Both the position numbers and the translations under genes were made by a program. From Streptomyces mobaraensis (GTDB lineage: Bacteria; Actinomycetota; Actinomycetes; Streptomycetales; Streptomycetaceae), in contig NZ_CP083590.1 of NCBI RefSeq assembly GCF_020099395.1, positions 1 through 64,000 of the forward strand: 64,000 bases of DNA. The letters run 5' to 3'. The stretch's first letter is position 1. Each line of letters opens with the position of its first letter. The notes under the pieces are model-generated. The model was not told where the DNA came from and did not search any database. It saw only the letters and a list, made by a program, of their open reading frames with translations. Below are positions 1 to 8,919 of the stretch, piece after piece.

Positions 1-1289
1 GGACGGGTTAGTACGTCGCTCCCGTATATAGTATCGACTCCCCCATCGTCGAGACGAACTTGAGTAACATCGCTCACATACTCCACAGTGACCTCGTCCG
101 CCCTCGCGATCGCGTTGTCACGAGCGTCCTTCAAAAGCGATACGGAAACTTCATCCAGCAGGATCTCGGTCGCCCCGGAGGTGTACGGACTCGTGGATCT
201 CCCGGCCGTGTCGCGCCCCACAGCCCGTGTTTAGGGCCGAAGGCAGCACAGCAGCAGGCCGCAGGGTCGGCTCGGTCACCCACAGCGTCCCGCTCAGTCA
301 GCGTTGCGATCGGGTTCCGGCAAAGACGCCTCATGTTCCCAGGCCGGGACGGAGGTGATCAGGTAGACGCCGCGCGGCGGCGGTCGTGCGGGAGGCCGGC
401 GACACAAAACGTGCCTCGAGACCGGCCAGGGCAGGTGGGTTCTGCGAGAGGCGGAGAGGTAGGCGCCCGTTGACATCCCGAGCGCCGACACCTCTCATCC
501 CCGGGCGGCAGAAGTGGCCGGTCCATATCGTCGAGGTCCCAGATCTGAGTCCGCGCCACCACACCAAGGGAGGACTGCTTACTTGAGAGATGATCCGGGA
601 CCACGGGTGAGCGATGATGTCGTAACGGGCGCCTTACGGGTCTCGTCCAGCCAGCCGCAACGCATCCGGGATCGCCGCCCTTCACCAGTACGGCCGGCGC
701 CGCTCATGCCTTACGCCACCGTGATGCTCGACGAGCACCGGCCTTCTACGCCCTGGACCGATCAGATCGACGGAGCAGACTGGCTCCTGCAAGCGCGACG
801 GGACGGCGCCGCTCGGGGACGCTCCGAGGGACGCGCCGCTCCGGGCGCGGGTGCGCGCGCGAGACGGCGGCTGCCCGACCGAAGCGGCTTCAGACCCGCG
901 ACGCGCAGTGACCGTAGGTGACAGGCCGGCGGGCGCCTGTGGACAGGCGGGCAGGTGCTGTGAAGTCCAGGGCAGGCGGCCAAAAGCGGTAGGGCCACTG
1001 TCCGGCGCAGCCATAGCGGCCTGGCAAAGTCGCCGGGAAAGGTTTCTTGGCGAAAACCCGCCACCCGTATCCCTGCCGGATAACCCGCACAGACCACAAC
1101 ACACCAACGGCTCAGGCACCGCGACCTCCAACCTCGTCACCCTCTATCACGACGCGCCTGTTCCTTTCTCGGACTACCGCTCGACCCGTGTGGACTTGGG
1201 TTGCCGCGGACATGGAACGTTACTCGAGGAAAACTCCATGCGGCTAGTTCTGACCAGGAATCTGGGGCCTAGACGTCACGGCTTCAGAC

Positions 1290-1690
1290 GCCAGAAGGGC
1301 ACCGGCACCGTAGCCAGTGTGATGTTCGTCCAGCGCCGACGCTCCTCGGTAGGTGCTTCTACTATTGCAGGTGCTCAGCGCCAGTTTGCCAGACGGACCC
1401 GTATGATGGTCCGCGGCTTTTGTCCAGCGCCAGTGCCTCAGTAGCTCAGCGAGGCCCTAAGGGAAGTGCATCTCAGAGCGCGGTTGCCAGCTGCGCAGTG
1501 CGGTGCCAAGCGCTCTAGAGGCGCCTGGTGGCCAGCGCCCCTCGGTGGGCGGTTGCCAGCGCGCGCGGACTGGTGCCGAAGTGCCGGATGGCACGGTGCG
1601 GGTGCCAGCGCCGGCTGGCAACCGGTGCACCGTGTGCCAGTGATGGTGGTGCGAAGTGTGCCGGTGCCGGTGTGTGCTTCTGGCTGCTCT
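1290..1690. repeat. Degenerate GCCAG-motif cluster (iteron-like)
   Basis: Variants of TTGCCAGCG, GTGCCAGCG and TCCAGCGCC recur about a dozen times in 400 bp, for example near 1313, 1330, 1380, 1388, 1424, 1495, 1531, 1554, 1602 and 1636. A few inverted CTGGCA copies occur (1615). Spacing is irregular and the copies have drifted. Direct repeats of this type occur in plasmid replication and partition sites, but no Rep or Par gene lies beside them here, so the function is unknown. Confidence 0.4.
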
Positions 1691-2460
1691 TGGCTGGCCG
1701 AGCCCGTCCTCGCAGCAGCAGAGTATATCGCGGTATCTTGTGGAAGTGCGAGGTTATTTCGCCAGGCCGGTCCCGGTCGCTCTCCCATGCGGCTCGACCG
1801 TAGACGCTGGAGATCTCACCCCAGATGCGCGCTCGTCTCTTTCGCCACCTTGACGCGCACACCGGGGCCCGCGATGTGTGCCTCGACTACCGGAGACGCA
1901 CTCGTCGCTGTGGGGGGGAGCGCGTTGGTGTGGGAGAGGGAGAGGTCTTGTATATATTTTGGGAGGATATCGAGTTCGGCTTCCGGGCTACGCTCTGGCA
2001 GGAGAGAGACAGCTCGAATCTATAGTGCAGGAGAGTCCGCAATTCGGGTAGTCTTTGTTCACCTGTCCACTCCCCTCTCGGCAGCGCGTGCACCACGGCG
2101 CCGGGCGGCGGGCAGCATCTCGCACGCCCGGGTCGGACCCGCCAGCAAATCCAGCGCGGCGACCTCGTAGTAACGGCCAGCAGAACCCTAGGTCAACATC
2201 GTCGCCCGCACGCCAGGAGGTGGCCCCGGATGCGACGCGAGTATGCGGTTAGGGGCATGCCGCTGCGTTCAGAGCCGCTCAGAGGTCGACTCGCTTGTAG
2301 CGAGCATTCACGCTAGACGCAATGATCTCGACCTGTCGCCTCTGCATCCAACGCCGCCGCTACGCGTCAAACGCCGCGCATCATTAGACGACTCTACTCC
2401 AGATTCGGAATCTCCGATGCGCTGTGACCGTCGCTCACGCCCTATGTACCCGCGCGAGAT

Positions 2461-2488
2461 TTGTTAGACTTTGATGCGCGCGTATAAT
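2461..2488 (+). promoter_or_regulatory. Sigma-70-like promoter candidate
   Basis: TTGTTA at 2461-2466 and a perfect TATAAT at 2483-2488 are separated by 16 bases. This is an unusually good consensus match for a GC-rich actinomycete. No convincing open frame follows, so it may be chance in an AT-richer patch, or it may drive a non-coding transcript. Confidence 0.25.
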
Positions 2489-3348
2489 TCTGAGGCTCGG
2501 GGTACTTTTTCATAGTATAGTGCTTAGATGTGGGTGTGGGGCACTCCGAGGGCTTACGATCAGTCGAGAGACTCAGACGCAGTTGTCTCGCGCGCGCTGA
2601 GCGAGGCGCGGGCCGTAGTGGTAGTTCTGTTTCGAAGGGCAGGTCCAGGGCTCTTTCGAGACAGCTGAGGCCGCGCTCCGTTCGCGATAGCGTCGCCGTC
2701 CTCGAGCTGCTTGTTGTGTGGGATCGACTGTCAGGGGCGCGTTAACGAGGCGGGCGCCCGAGGCGGGTAGCCGGGGGTCCCGCGCGTACCGGGACTCGCG
2801 CGCTGGATCGGCAGGCCCCCCCATCCACTCCGAAAGTCACTGTCTGTCGCGAGTGGTCCGGCTCGCTGATCGGAGCATCCGCCCGCGCGAAGGGGTGCTC
2901 GACGTCTCGTTGGTTGGGTAGCTCCCTGTTGGTGAGCGGCGCTCTCGTCGCTTCTATAACACGGAGTATACGCCTAAGCCGGAAGGACCAAGCGATGCCA
3001 GCACCCCCACCCCGACATAAAAGAAAGGGAATACCGCCGATTCACCTTGGAAACACAGACGCCAAGGCGCGGCGGCGCCTTCGAAAATCAGTCGTGCCAG
3101 CCTGGGATTCCGGGCCGGGAGACCCCACCGGACCTTCGCACCGCAGGCAGGCACGGGAGAGGGCCGACCTCGTACGCGCCCGATGGCTCCGCACGACGCC
3201 ACCAACCATGGCGAGTGGGCCGGGAAATCGCCTGCCGCGTGCGCGATGGGCCACCGGACAACACAGCAAGGACCGGCAGGTGCCGCAGCGCCCGGCACAG
3301 CCAACCAGGCCCTCAACCACCCCGTGAAACGCCCAGGACGCGGGCGGG

Positions 3349-3378
3349 CACGCAAGGCGGCGATCGCCGCCTTGCGTG
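3349..3378. repeat. Perfect 30-bp palindrome
   Basis: The 30 bases equal their own reverse complement, centred on GCGATCGC at 3360-3367. The core GGCGATCGCC occurs again at 3506-3515. A loop-free palindrome of this length points to a dimeric protein binding site or cruciform element more than to a transcription terminator, which would normally have a loop. Confidence 0.7.
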
Positions 3379-3736
3379 GGTCGGGCAGGGTTCTCGGGGT
3401 ATACGTTGGTGGGGGCCGCTACCCGTTCGGGTGCGGGGGTGTGCGTTCTGTTTTTCGTCGCCGCACGCGCTTTGGCGGTCGGCTGCGGGGCGCGGGCCCC
3501 AGGCCGGCGATCGCCGCACGGGTGGTGCGAGCCCTTCGCGTCCCCCGGCGTGACGGATCGCTGTGAGATGCCCTGGCCACTGTGCCGGCGGCGTCGACCA
3601 GCCGGCGGGAGGACAGGAGCCGGCAGGCAGGCGGACTCCATGGCATCCGCAGCCCGTGGGCTGGTGGGTGTCCGTACGCCGCTTTGGACTCGGCAACCGC
3701 GCGAAAAGGCACGGGCGGCCGCCACGACGGCTGTAG

Positions 3737-3782
3737 GGGCGTAGCTCCGGCGGCCGTCGCGGCGGCCGCCGGAGCTACGCCC
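3737..3782. repeat. 20-bp-arm inverted repeat
   Basis: Two perfectly complementary 20-base arms, 3737-3756 and 3763-3782, flank the 6-base loop TCGCGG. This is one of the most stable hairpins in the window. It has no gene immediately on either side, so a terminator role is possible only for unseen transcripts. Confidence 0.75.
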
Positions 3783-4077
3783 GCCTGCTCACCGCGGGCC
3801 GTAGCACCAGGCAGCATGACGGCGTCCCTCTCGGCGCCTTGAGGCGACGTCGTGCAGCGAGACCGCCGAAAAGCCGTGACAGGACTCCAGGCGGCTGCCA
3901 CGAGGACACGTGAGCCGGCCCCTCATCACCCACACCCCGCGACCGGCCCCCGACCGGCCCCCGCCGCCACTGCCTTGCCCCTGCCTGGCCACCGCGCGCG
4001 ACAACAGCCAGACCACTACACCCGCCTACCGCGGACCGCGACAGACCACCCGGTGTGATCCGGCCCGCGGCCACCAG

Positions 4078-4841
4078 TCAGCAGGCGTCGATGCGCGCGG
4101 CTACGCAGGGGTCCTCGTCGCGGTAGCCAAGACGGGTGCAGAGCCGGCCCGCGGGGGTGTTACCGGCCAGCTGCCACAAGGTGCACAAGCCGTACCGGCG
4201 AACGGCGTACCGGGTCAGCCAGGAGGTGACTGCCGCGCCGAGCCCCTGGCCGCGCAGGGCCGCATCCGTCGCGACGGACACCATCAACGGCGCGCCGCTG
4301 CCCGGCAGAGCGCTGATGGCGCCGCACGCCACCAGCCGCCCGTCTGCCTCATGGATTCCCACCCAGAGGCTGACGTCCGAGGAACCGGGTCCGGTGGAGC
4401 GGGCCGGGCTGTGTGCGCTGAGGAAAGCGAGCAGCCGGCCGTGGTGCGTCTCATCGAGCTCGGCCACCCGCTCCTCCCCCGGATGGAGCGACGGTTCGTC
4501 GACCGTCCAGCGGAAAGCCCAGGCGCGACGGGATCGACCACTGCGAGATGACGGCCGAGCAACGCATCACCGCCCCGCGGGCCAGTGAACTCTCGCACAC
4601 TTTCGGGGAGTTGATGGACAGCGCGGAGGGTCAAGCCCGCTGCGGCAGTCGGTTCGCCGACGCTCCACAGGTGGCCGCGCGGCTCGTCAAGCCAGGCCAC
4701 CGCACCATCGCCACACCAGCCGATCCTCTCGGCCGGGCGCGGGCGCGCCGCACCCAAACGCAGCAGGGCCGAGCCACTCCGCAGCTGAAGGCCCTGCGTG
4801 AACAAGTCCACACTCCGGGAAGGGAAGGTCGTCACCCGCAT
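4078..4841 (-). pseudogene. GNAT-family acetyltransferase, frameshifted
   Basis: The downstream part (4078-4467) keeps the acetyl-CoA binding signature of GNAT enzymes, with VATDAALRGQGLGAAVTSWL followed by a typical C-terminal strand ending in TRLGYRDED. The upstream part, from a likely start at 4841, lies in another frame and reads LRLGAARPRP...IGWCGDGAVAWLDEPRG. A third reading, RRAWAFRWTVDEPSLHPGEE, joins the two across about 4470-4560. Together they resemble two-part actinobacterial GNAT proteins of about 250 residues. At least one indel near 4520-4560 separates the halves. The gene is therefore probably dead, unless the indel is a sequencing error. Confidence 0.65.
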
Positions 4842-5344
4842 CGTTCTCGGGGAAAGCATTCCTCTGCCAAGGGGGCGAAAAGGCGGTCGGGGATCCGGAT
4901 CAGCACAGGGCAAAGCCGTAACCGCCGTTGAGGGGATGGGAAATGTGAGAAGTCCCGACGACCGCCGCGCACAGGGCGAGCACCGGGCGAACCGAAGGAC
5001 CCACTGTCGCACACCGCCCCCGCCCCGACGCAAACCCGCCCCTAACGGCTTGCCCAGCAGCCCTCTATCCGGCGCCGCAGGACTACGAGCCGCCACCTCA
5101 CCAACACCCACCCCACGCACACACCCGGCTCCGGCCAGGTCAAAGCCAAAGGCCGCGCCAGGCCGAAACCACCGCACCGTCCGGCAAAGGCACGGCCGAA
5201 CACAGCATCTCCCTGGAACGAACGGCTCACTCCCACGGCAAACACCTTCGGAACCTCTCGGAACAACAGACAACCGCGCGCTCCACCGCCACAACTCGTT
5301 ATGTTCTTCGCGGTCCTGCAAGAGGGCCGCTGGCCTCCGGGCCC
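4842..5344. other. Gene-free spacer left of the IS110 element
   Basis: I find no coding frame with a recognisable motif. The strand is increasingly C/A-rich towards 5290, like the tract right of the insertion sequence. It may hold remnants of the target into which the element inserted. Confidence 0.4.
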
Positions 5345-5349
5345 GGCAT

Positions 5350-5560
5350 GACTGTTCCCCCCTGTCGAACGGATGACCTGGGGGGTGGTGTCACCGGGCC
5401 CGAGGGGTGCCGTCGAAGACGCTGATGAGAGGTCCGACCACCGCCTGGCCCGGTGCAACGCTGAGCCGTTCGCGGGCGGCAGGTCTGCATAACGTGGATG
5501 CGCGAGTACGGCGCCGACGTCAAGGCCGGCACGGCACGAGCCCCCGTTCGGGAGGATGGG
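5350..5560 (+). ncRNA. Candidate bridge RNA in IS110 left end
   Basis: IS110-group elements encode a structured bridge RNA between the left end and the transposase gene. Its two internal loops pair with target and donor DNA. Here about 200 bases precede the probable TTG start. They begin with a strong stem (CCCCCC 5357-5362 pairing GGGGGG 5380-5385), followed by GGTGTCACC at 5387-5395 and further GC-rich complementary blocks up to about 5490. Position and length fit a bridge RNA, but its loops have not been assigned. Confidence 0.4.
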
Positions 5561-6763
5561 TTGCACGACAGCGACGGCGTGGGTGTCTTCCTCGGCCTGG
5601 ACGTCGGAAAGACCGCTCACCACGGCCACGGGCTGACCCCGGCCGGCAAGAAGGTCTTCGACAAGCCCCTGCCCAACAGCGAGCCGAAACTGCGAGCCGT
5701 GTTCGACAAGCTGGCCGCGAAGTTCGGGACCGTGCTCGTCGTGGTGGACCAGCCCGCCTCGATCGGCGCCCTGCCCCTGACGGTCGCCCGCGACGCGGGC
5801 TGCAAGGTCGCCTACCTGCCCGGACTGGCGATGCGGCGGATCGCCGACCTCTACCCGGGCGAGGCCAAGACCGACGCGAAGGACGCCGCCGTCATCGCGG
5901 ACGCCGCCCGCACCATGCCGCACACCCTGCGGTCGCTGGAGCTGACCGACGAGATCACCGCCGAGCTGACCGTGCTGGCCGGCTTCGACCAGGACCTTGC
6001 CTCCGAGGCCACCCGCACCTCCAACCGCATCCGCGGCCTGCTCACCCAGTTCCACCCCTCGCTGGAGCGCGTGCTCGGCCCCCGGCTCGACCACCAGGCC
6101 GTCACCTGGCTGCTCGAACGCCACGGCTCCCCGGCCGCCCTGCGCAAAGCCGGACGCCGCAGGCTCGTCGAGCTGGTGCGGCCGAAGGCCCCGCGCATGG
6201 CCCAGCGGCTGATCGACGAGGTCTTCGACGCGCTCGACGAGCAGACCGTCGTGGTCCCGGGCACGGGCACGCTCGACATCGTGATCCCGTCTCTGGCCCG
6301 TTCCCTGGCCGCCGTCCACGAGCAACGACGTGCTCTGGAAGCACAGATCCAGACCCTGCTGGAGGCCCACCCTCTTGCCAAGGTCCTGACCTCGATGCCC
6401 GGGGTCGCGGTCAGGACCGCCGCCGTCCTGCTGGTCACCGTCGGCGACGGAACCAGCTTCCCCACCGCCGCTCACCTCGCCTCCTACGCCGGCCTCGCCC
6501 CGGCCACCAAGTCGTCCGGCACCTCGATCCACGGCGAACACGCACCCCGGGGCGGAAACCGCCAGCTCAAACGCGCGATGTTCCTCTCCGCGTTCGCTGC
6601 CCTGCACGACCCAGCCTCCCGCACCTACTACGACAAATGCCGAGCCCGCGGAAAGACCCACACCCAGGCTCTCCTCCGCCTCGCCCGCCACCGCATCAGC
6701 GTGCTGTTCGCGATGCTCCGCGACGGCACCTTCTACGAACCCCGAGCCCCACGCCTCACTTGA
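5561..6763 (+). CDS. IS110-family transposase
   Basis: About 400 residues. The N-terminal RuvC-like DEDD domain shows FLGLDVGK near the start, VVDQPASIG and the pair KTDAKDAAVIAD. The C-terminal Transposase_20 domain carries SMPGV..RTAA, YAGLAP, SSGTSIHG and RGGNRQLKRAMF, the region of the catalytic serine. I prefer the TTG at 5561 because GGAGGA lies at 5551-5556; the ATG at 5498 has no ribosome binding site and would extend into the bridge-RNA region. GTG 5581 is another option. The enzyme recombines element and target DNA guided by the element's own RNA. The frame is full length with no decay. Confidence 0.93.
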   Translation: MHDSDGVGVFLGLDVGKTAHHGHGLTPAGKKVFDKPLPNSEPKLRAVFDKLAAKFGTVLVVVDQPASIGALPLTVARDAGCKVAYLPGLAMRRIADLYPGEAKTDAKDAAVIADAARTMPHTLRSLELTDEITAELTVLAGFDQDLASEATRTSNRIRGLLTQFHPSLERVLGPRLDHQAVTWLLERHGSPAALRKAGRRRLVELVRPKAPRMAQRLIDEVFDALDEQTVVVPGTGTLDIVIPSLARSLAAVHEQRRALEAQIQTLLEAHPLAKVLTSMPGVAVRTAAVLLVTVGDGTSFPTAAHLASYAGLAPATKSSGTSIHGEHAPRGGNRQLKRAMFLSAFAALHDPASRTYYDKCRARGKTHTQALLRLARHRISVLFAMLRDGTFYEPRAPRLT

Positions 6764-6789
6764 CGAAGGACATAGAGGCACCCCCCCCA

Positions 6790-7210
6790 CCGACGACCTC
6801 TCCCCCGATCTCGCCCACCACCCCCTCAGACCAGCCCGCCCCGCACCCGGCAACATCCACACCTGCCCCGTCCCCGCATGGACCAACAGTCCGCAGCCCC
6901 ATACGCTCCGGCGATTCCCGCACCCAACCAGCCTCGAGCAGACATCCCGGACAAACACTCACAACCCACCCCACCACAGCTGAACAACCAACAACCAACA
7001 CACAAGCAAAAGCAACAAGACAACACGACCCCCCCCTGACGGCCATCCGACAAAAACCCTCCCAGCAAGAAACACGAACTCCGCCAGCACCCCCAGCGAA
7101 AACCCGAAAAAAGGAACGAAACACAACCAGACAACCCCAACCCCCCCCCCGGGACCACAGACCCCCAGCACACCCAAACCCACCACCAACACCAAAACCA
7201 CAACAACCAC
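6790..7210. other. A/C-biased low-complexity tract
   Basis: The + strand is made very largely of C and A, with long stretches nearly free of G and T (for example 6957-7020) and C-runs near 7141-7152. The minus strand is correspondingly G/T-rich with G-runs able to form G-quadruplexes. Frames across it give only proline/threonine/glutamine-rich junk. It directly follows the insertion sequence. A weaker mirror (G/T-rich + strand) lies at 8440-8770. Confidence 0.6.
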
Positions 7211-7400
7211 CCCCAGCCCTTCAAGAGCACGCTGTTCGACGGAGCCTGGACAAACCGCGTCCTGCAACACGCCGAGGAACCCGACCACACCCTGGAAGAG
7301 GTGCTGCGGGTCGTCCGTCCCGGAGACAGGATCGCCCTCAGCCATCCGGACACCGCACCCCAAGCCCTGAACATCGAGGACCACCGCCTGGCCACCAAAA
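7211..7400 (+). pseudogene. SAM-dependent methyltransferase fragment
   Basis: In one frame the stretch reads FDGAWTNRVLQHAEEPDHTL then EEVLRVVRPGDRIALSHPD. These are the post-I and motif-IV regions of class I methyltransferases (FDGAW..RVLQH, LRVVRPGG). No N-terminal SAM-binding glycine loop precedes it and the similarity ends near 7400. It is a stranded internal piece of a gene, probably cut when the neighbouring DNA was rearranged. Confidence 0.6.
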
Positions 7401-7854
7401 TCCCGGGCCCACGCCAGACGGCCAGCACCCGCCACAACACCTTCACCCACCGCCCCCCGCCCCCATACCGCACCCGCCCCGCTCGACCCCCAGACCCAGG
7501 CACGCACCCCACACACCCAAACAAACGCACCACCGACGACACCACAGGCATCCACGACCGGGCCAACGCCTTCACCAAGCCACGCAAGGCCGTTGCCACG
7601 TCCCGCCTCACTTCCCGACCTGCGGCTCTTCCCCGGCTCCATGCCCGGGCCGTCCTCACCGATCTCGAATTGGCGCGGGCAACAATCCGACCGTCGTCGG
7701 AGAAAGTGGACAGAGCTGATGCATCATCAGGCAGTGAGTCATTCCCTTCCAGACTTTGGGAATCGGCCGCCGCCGCTGAGGCGATGTCTCGAGTGGTCCG
7801 GCTGTGTGCTGAACGCGGATGACAGCGGGCTGCGTTGTGTCGCATGATCACTTC
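7401..7854. other. Gene-free stretch after the methyltransferase fragment
   Basis: The frame of the fragment stays open to 7822 but becomes low-complexity and has no motif I recognise. The last 200 bases look more gene-like on the + strand (EKVDRADASSGSESFPSRLW...), possibly another remnant. I see no clear promoter for the gene that begins at 7855. Confidence 0.35.
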
Positions 7855-8439
7855 ATGACGAATCCTGCCGCGTTCCTGGATGAATCCAACTGGTCCAACG
7901 GCTATTACGAGCTGGCTATCGAGGTCGGGGCAAGAGACGACGCCCGTCTTCAGGCCGTACTGAGTGCTCTGTGGTCCGCCGCAGACGTTCACGGGTGTTT
8001 TGGGCAGAAGGACCGTGAACCCGAGGAGCAGGAACCCGTTCCGTGCACGGTTGGGTCTCTCGACGAGTTCGGCCGTCTTTATGGTCAGGTCCGTCTGCCG
8101 ACGGGCCAACGGGTGGTATGCGGTTGCGTGGCGATCCGCTCCGATGAGGACAGCGGCGATTGGCTCGACTTCTTTGTGCCTTTGGGGGCGCTGGATCATG
8201 CGGGGCTCAACTACTGGGAAGGCCGGCCGTACTTCAGGTCCGACATGCTGGACGACTGGCTGGCTGCCATCGGGGCCAGAGTCTTCCGGAACGCACGCTT
8301 CAGCCTGGGGGTCATCGGTTTCGAAGTCTCCGGATGTACCGACGCGTCGACACTGGCGGGGAAACTGCCTCAGAGCCGGGGCATCGGGTACTTGCTGCCG
8401 CAAGGTGACGTCCTGTGCTATGGCGCCGCGAATTCCTGA
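7855..8439 (+). CDS. Conserved hypothetical protein
   Basis: A protein of 194 residues that I cannot assign to a named family. It has no signal peptide or membrane segment, is acidic, and is rich in aromatic residues in its middle (SGDWLDFFVPLGALDHAGLN). The ATG at 7855 is chosen over an in-frame upstream start at 7819 because the intervening residues look unlike a folded N-terminus. It stands alone between the A/C-biased tract and a G/T-rich spacer. Codon use is less GC-biased than in the pum genes, which suggests recent arrival. Confidence 0.6.
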   Translation: MTNPAAFLDESNWSNGYYELAIEVGARDDARLQAVLSALWSAADVHGCFGQKDREPEEQEPVPCTVGSLDEFGRLYGQVRLPTGQRVVCGCVAIRSDEDSGDWLDFFVPLGALDHAGLNYWEGRPYFRSDMLDDWLAAIGARVFRNARFSLGVIGFEVSGCTDASTLAGKLPQSRGIGYLLPQGDVLCYGAANS

Positions 8440-8919
8440 GTCGTGCTGCCGCGGGTGGGGAGGGTCTGCGGTAGCGGATGAGGGTGCTGGTGGAGGCGAG
8501 GGGGCGGCTTTGCGTTTATAGCGTCGGGGTTGGCGGCCATCGTCGGGCCAGGGCATGGTGCGTTCGGTGATTCAACGGTGTCGGCCCAGTCGTTGGGGGT
8601 CTCGATGTCCTTCCGGGTGGGCGGTGGGTGGTGCCTCGGGTGTGTATGGCTTCGTTCGTCCATGGTTCATGAGGAACGTCAGAGCCTCGATATTGGGTGG
8701 TGAGGTATCAGGGTATTTTGGGCCGGGCGGGGGTGTGCACGGGTTGCGGAAGTGGCGAGTTGTGCAGGCCGGCCGGTCGTGATCACCGTTCGCGCAGTCG
8801 CCGCGGTATCGGTGCCTCAGAAGCCGGACATCGGGGTTGAGGCTGCGCAGCGGAAGCCTCTACCGTTGCGGACAGGGCTGGGGATTTCGGCCCGATGAGG
8901 CATGTATGGGGAGGCGGCG
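8440..8919. other. Gene-free G/T-rich spacer
   Basis: No supported gene. The + strand is G/T-rich to about 8770. On the minus strand near 8590-8610 the sequence AAGGACATCGAGACCCCC resembles the right end of the IS110 element at 6766-6786, so a relic insertion-sequence end is possible. The last 100 bases lead into the MerR-type gene and hold its AGGGG-type ribosome binding region. Confidence 0.35.

Larger units (their letters stand above)
1..2990. other. Long non-coding stretch of atypical composition
   Basis: No reading frame here has the codon bias, ribosome binding site or motif content of a real gene; the open frames are short and mutually overlapping. The sequence is visibly less GC-rich than the rest of the window, with runs such as TATATA near 25 and 1952 and an AT-rich patch around 2460-2525. 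A cluster of GCCAG-containing motifs lies at about 1290-1690 and a promoter-like site at 2461-2488; both are listed separately. I see no telomere sequence of the common Streptomyces type. It could be decayed DNA of foreign origin, a subtelomeric spacer, or poor-quality assembly at a contig end. Confidence 0.6.
2991..4077. other. Hairpin-dense non-coding region
   Basis: No supported gene. At least seven perfect or near-perfect inverted repeats fall within about 720 bp: 3064-3081, 3349-3378, 3421-3432, 3487-3500, 3506-3515, 3650-3663 and 3737-3782. Direct repeats of GACCGGCCCCC lie near 3941-3966. Such density is typical of replication origins, telomeres of linear replicons, or strings of terminators and decayed insertion-sequence ends. 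The sequence does not match the common Streptomyces terminal palindromes as I know them. Confidence 0.5.
5345..6795 (+). mobile_element. IS110-family insertion sequence (ends approximate)
   Basis: The element consists of one transposase gene with about 200 non-coding bases before it and about 30 after it. IS110 members lack terminal inverted repeats, so the ends cannot be read off directly. The right end is placed near the C-run after the stop codon (ACATAGAGGCACCCCCC region, 6769-6786), which resembles right ends of related Streptomyces elements. The left end is placed just before the C6/G6 stem at 5357-5385. The coding frame is intact, so the copy may still be active. Confidence 0.6.

Noticed and set aside
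1..300. Chromosome telomere at the window start
   Set aside because: No terminal palindrome of the common Streptomyces type and no tap/tpg genes are seen; nothing shows that base 1 is a physical end.
1420..1480. tRNA-like patch (CAGTAGCTCAGCGAGG)
   Set aside because: It faintly resembles a D-arm, but no acceptor stem, anticodon arm or T-loop can be folded around it.
5042..6958. A 638-codon minus-strand frame over the transposase
   Set aside because: The opposite strand encodes a complete IS110 transposase with all catalytic motifs.
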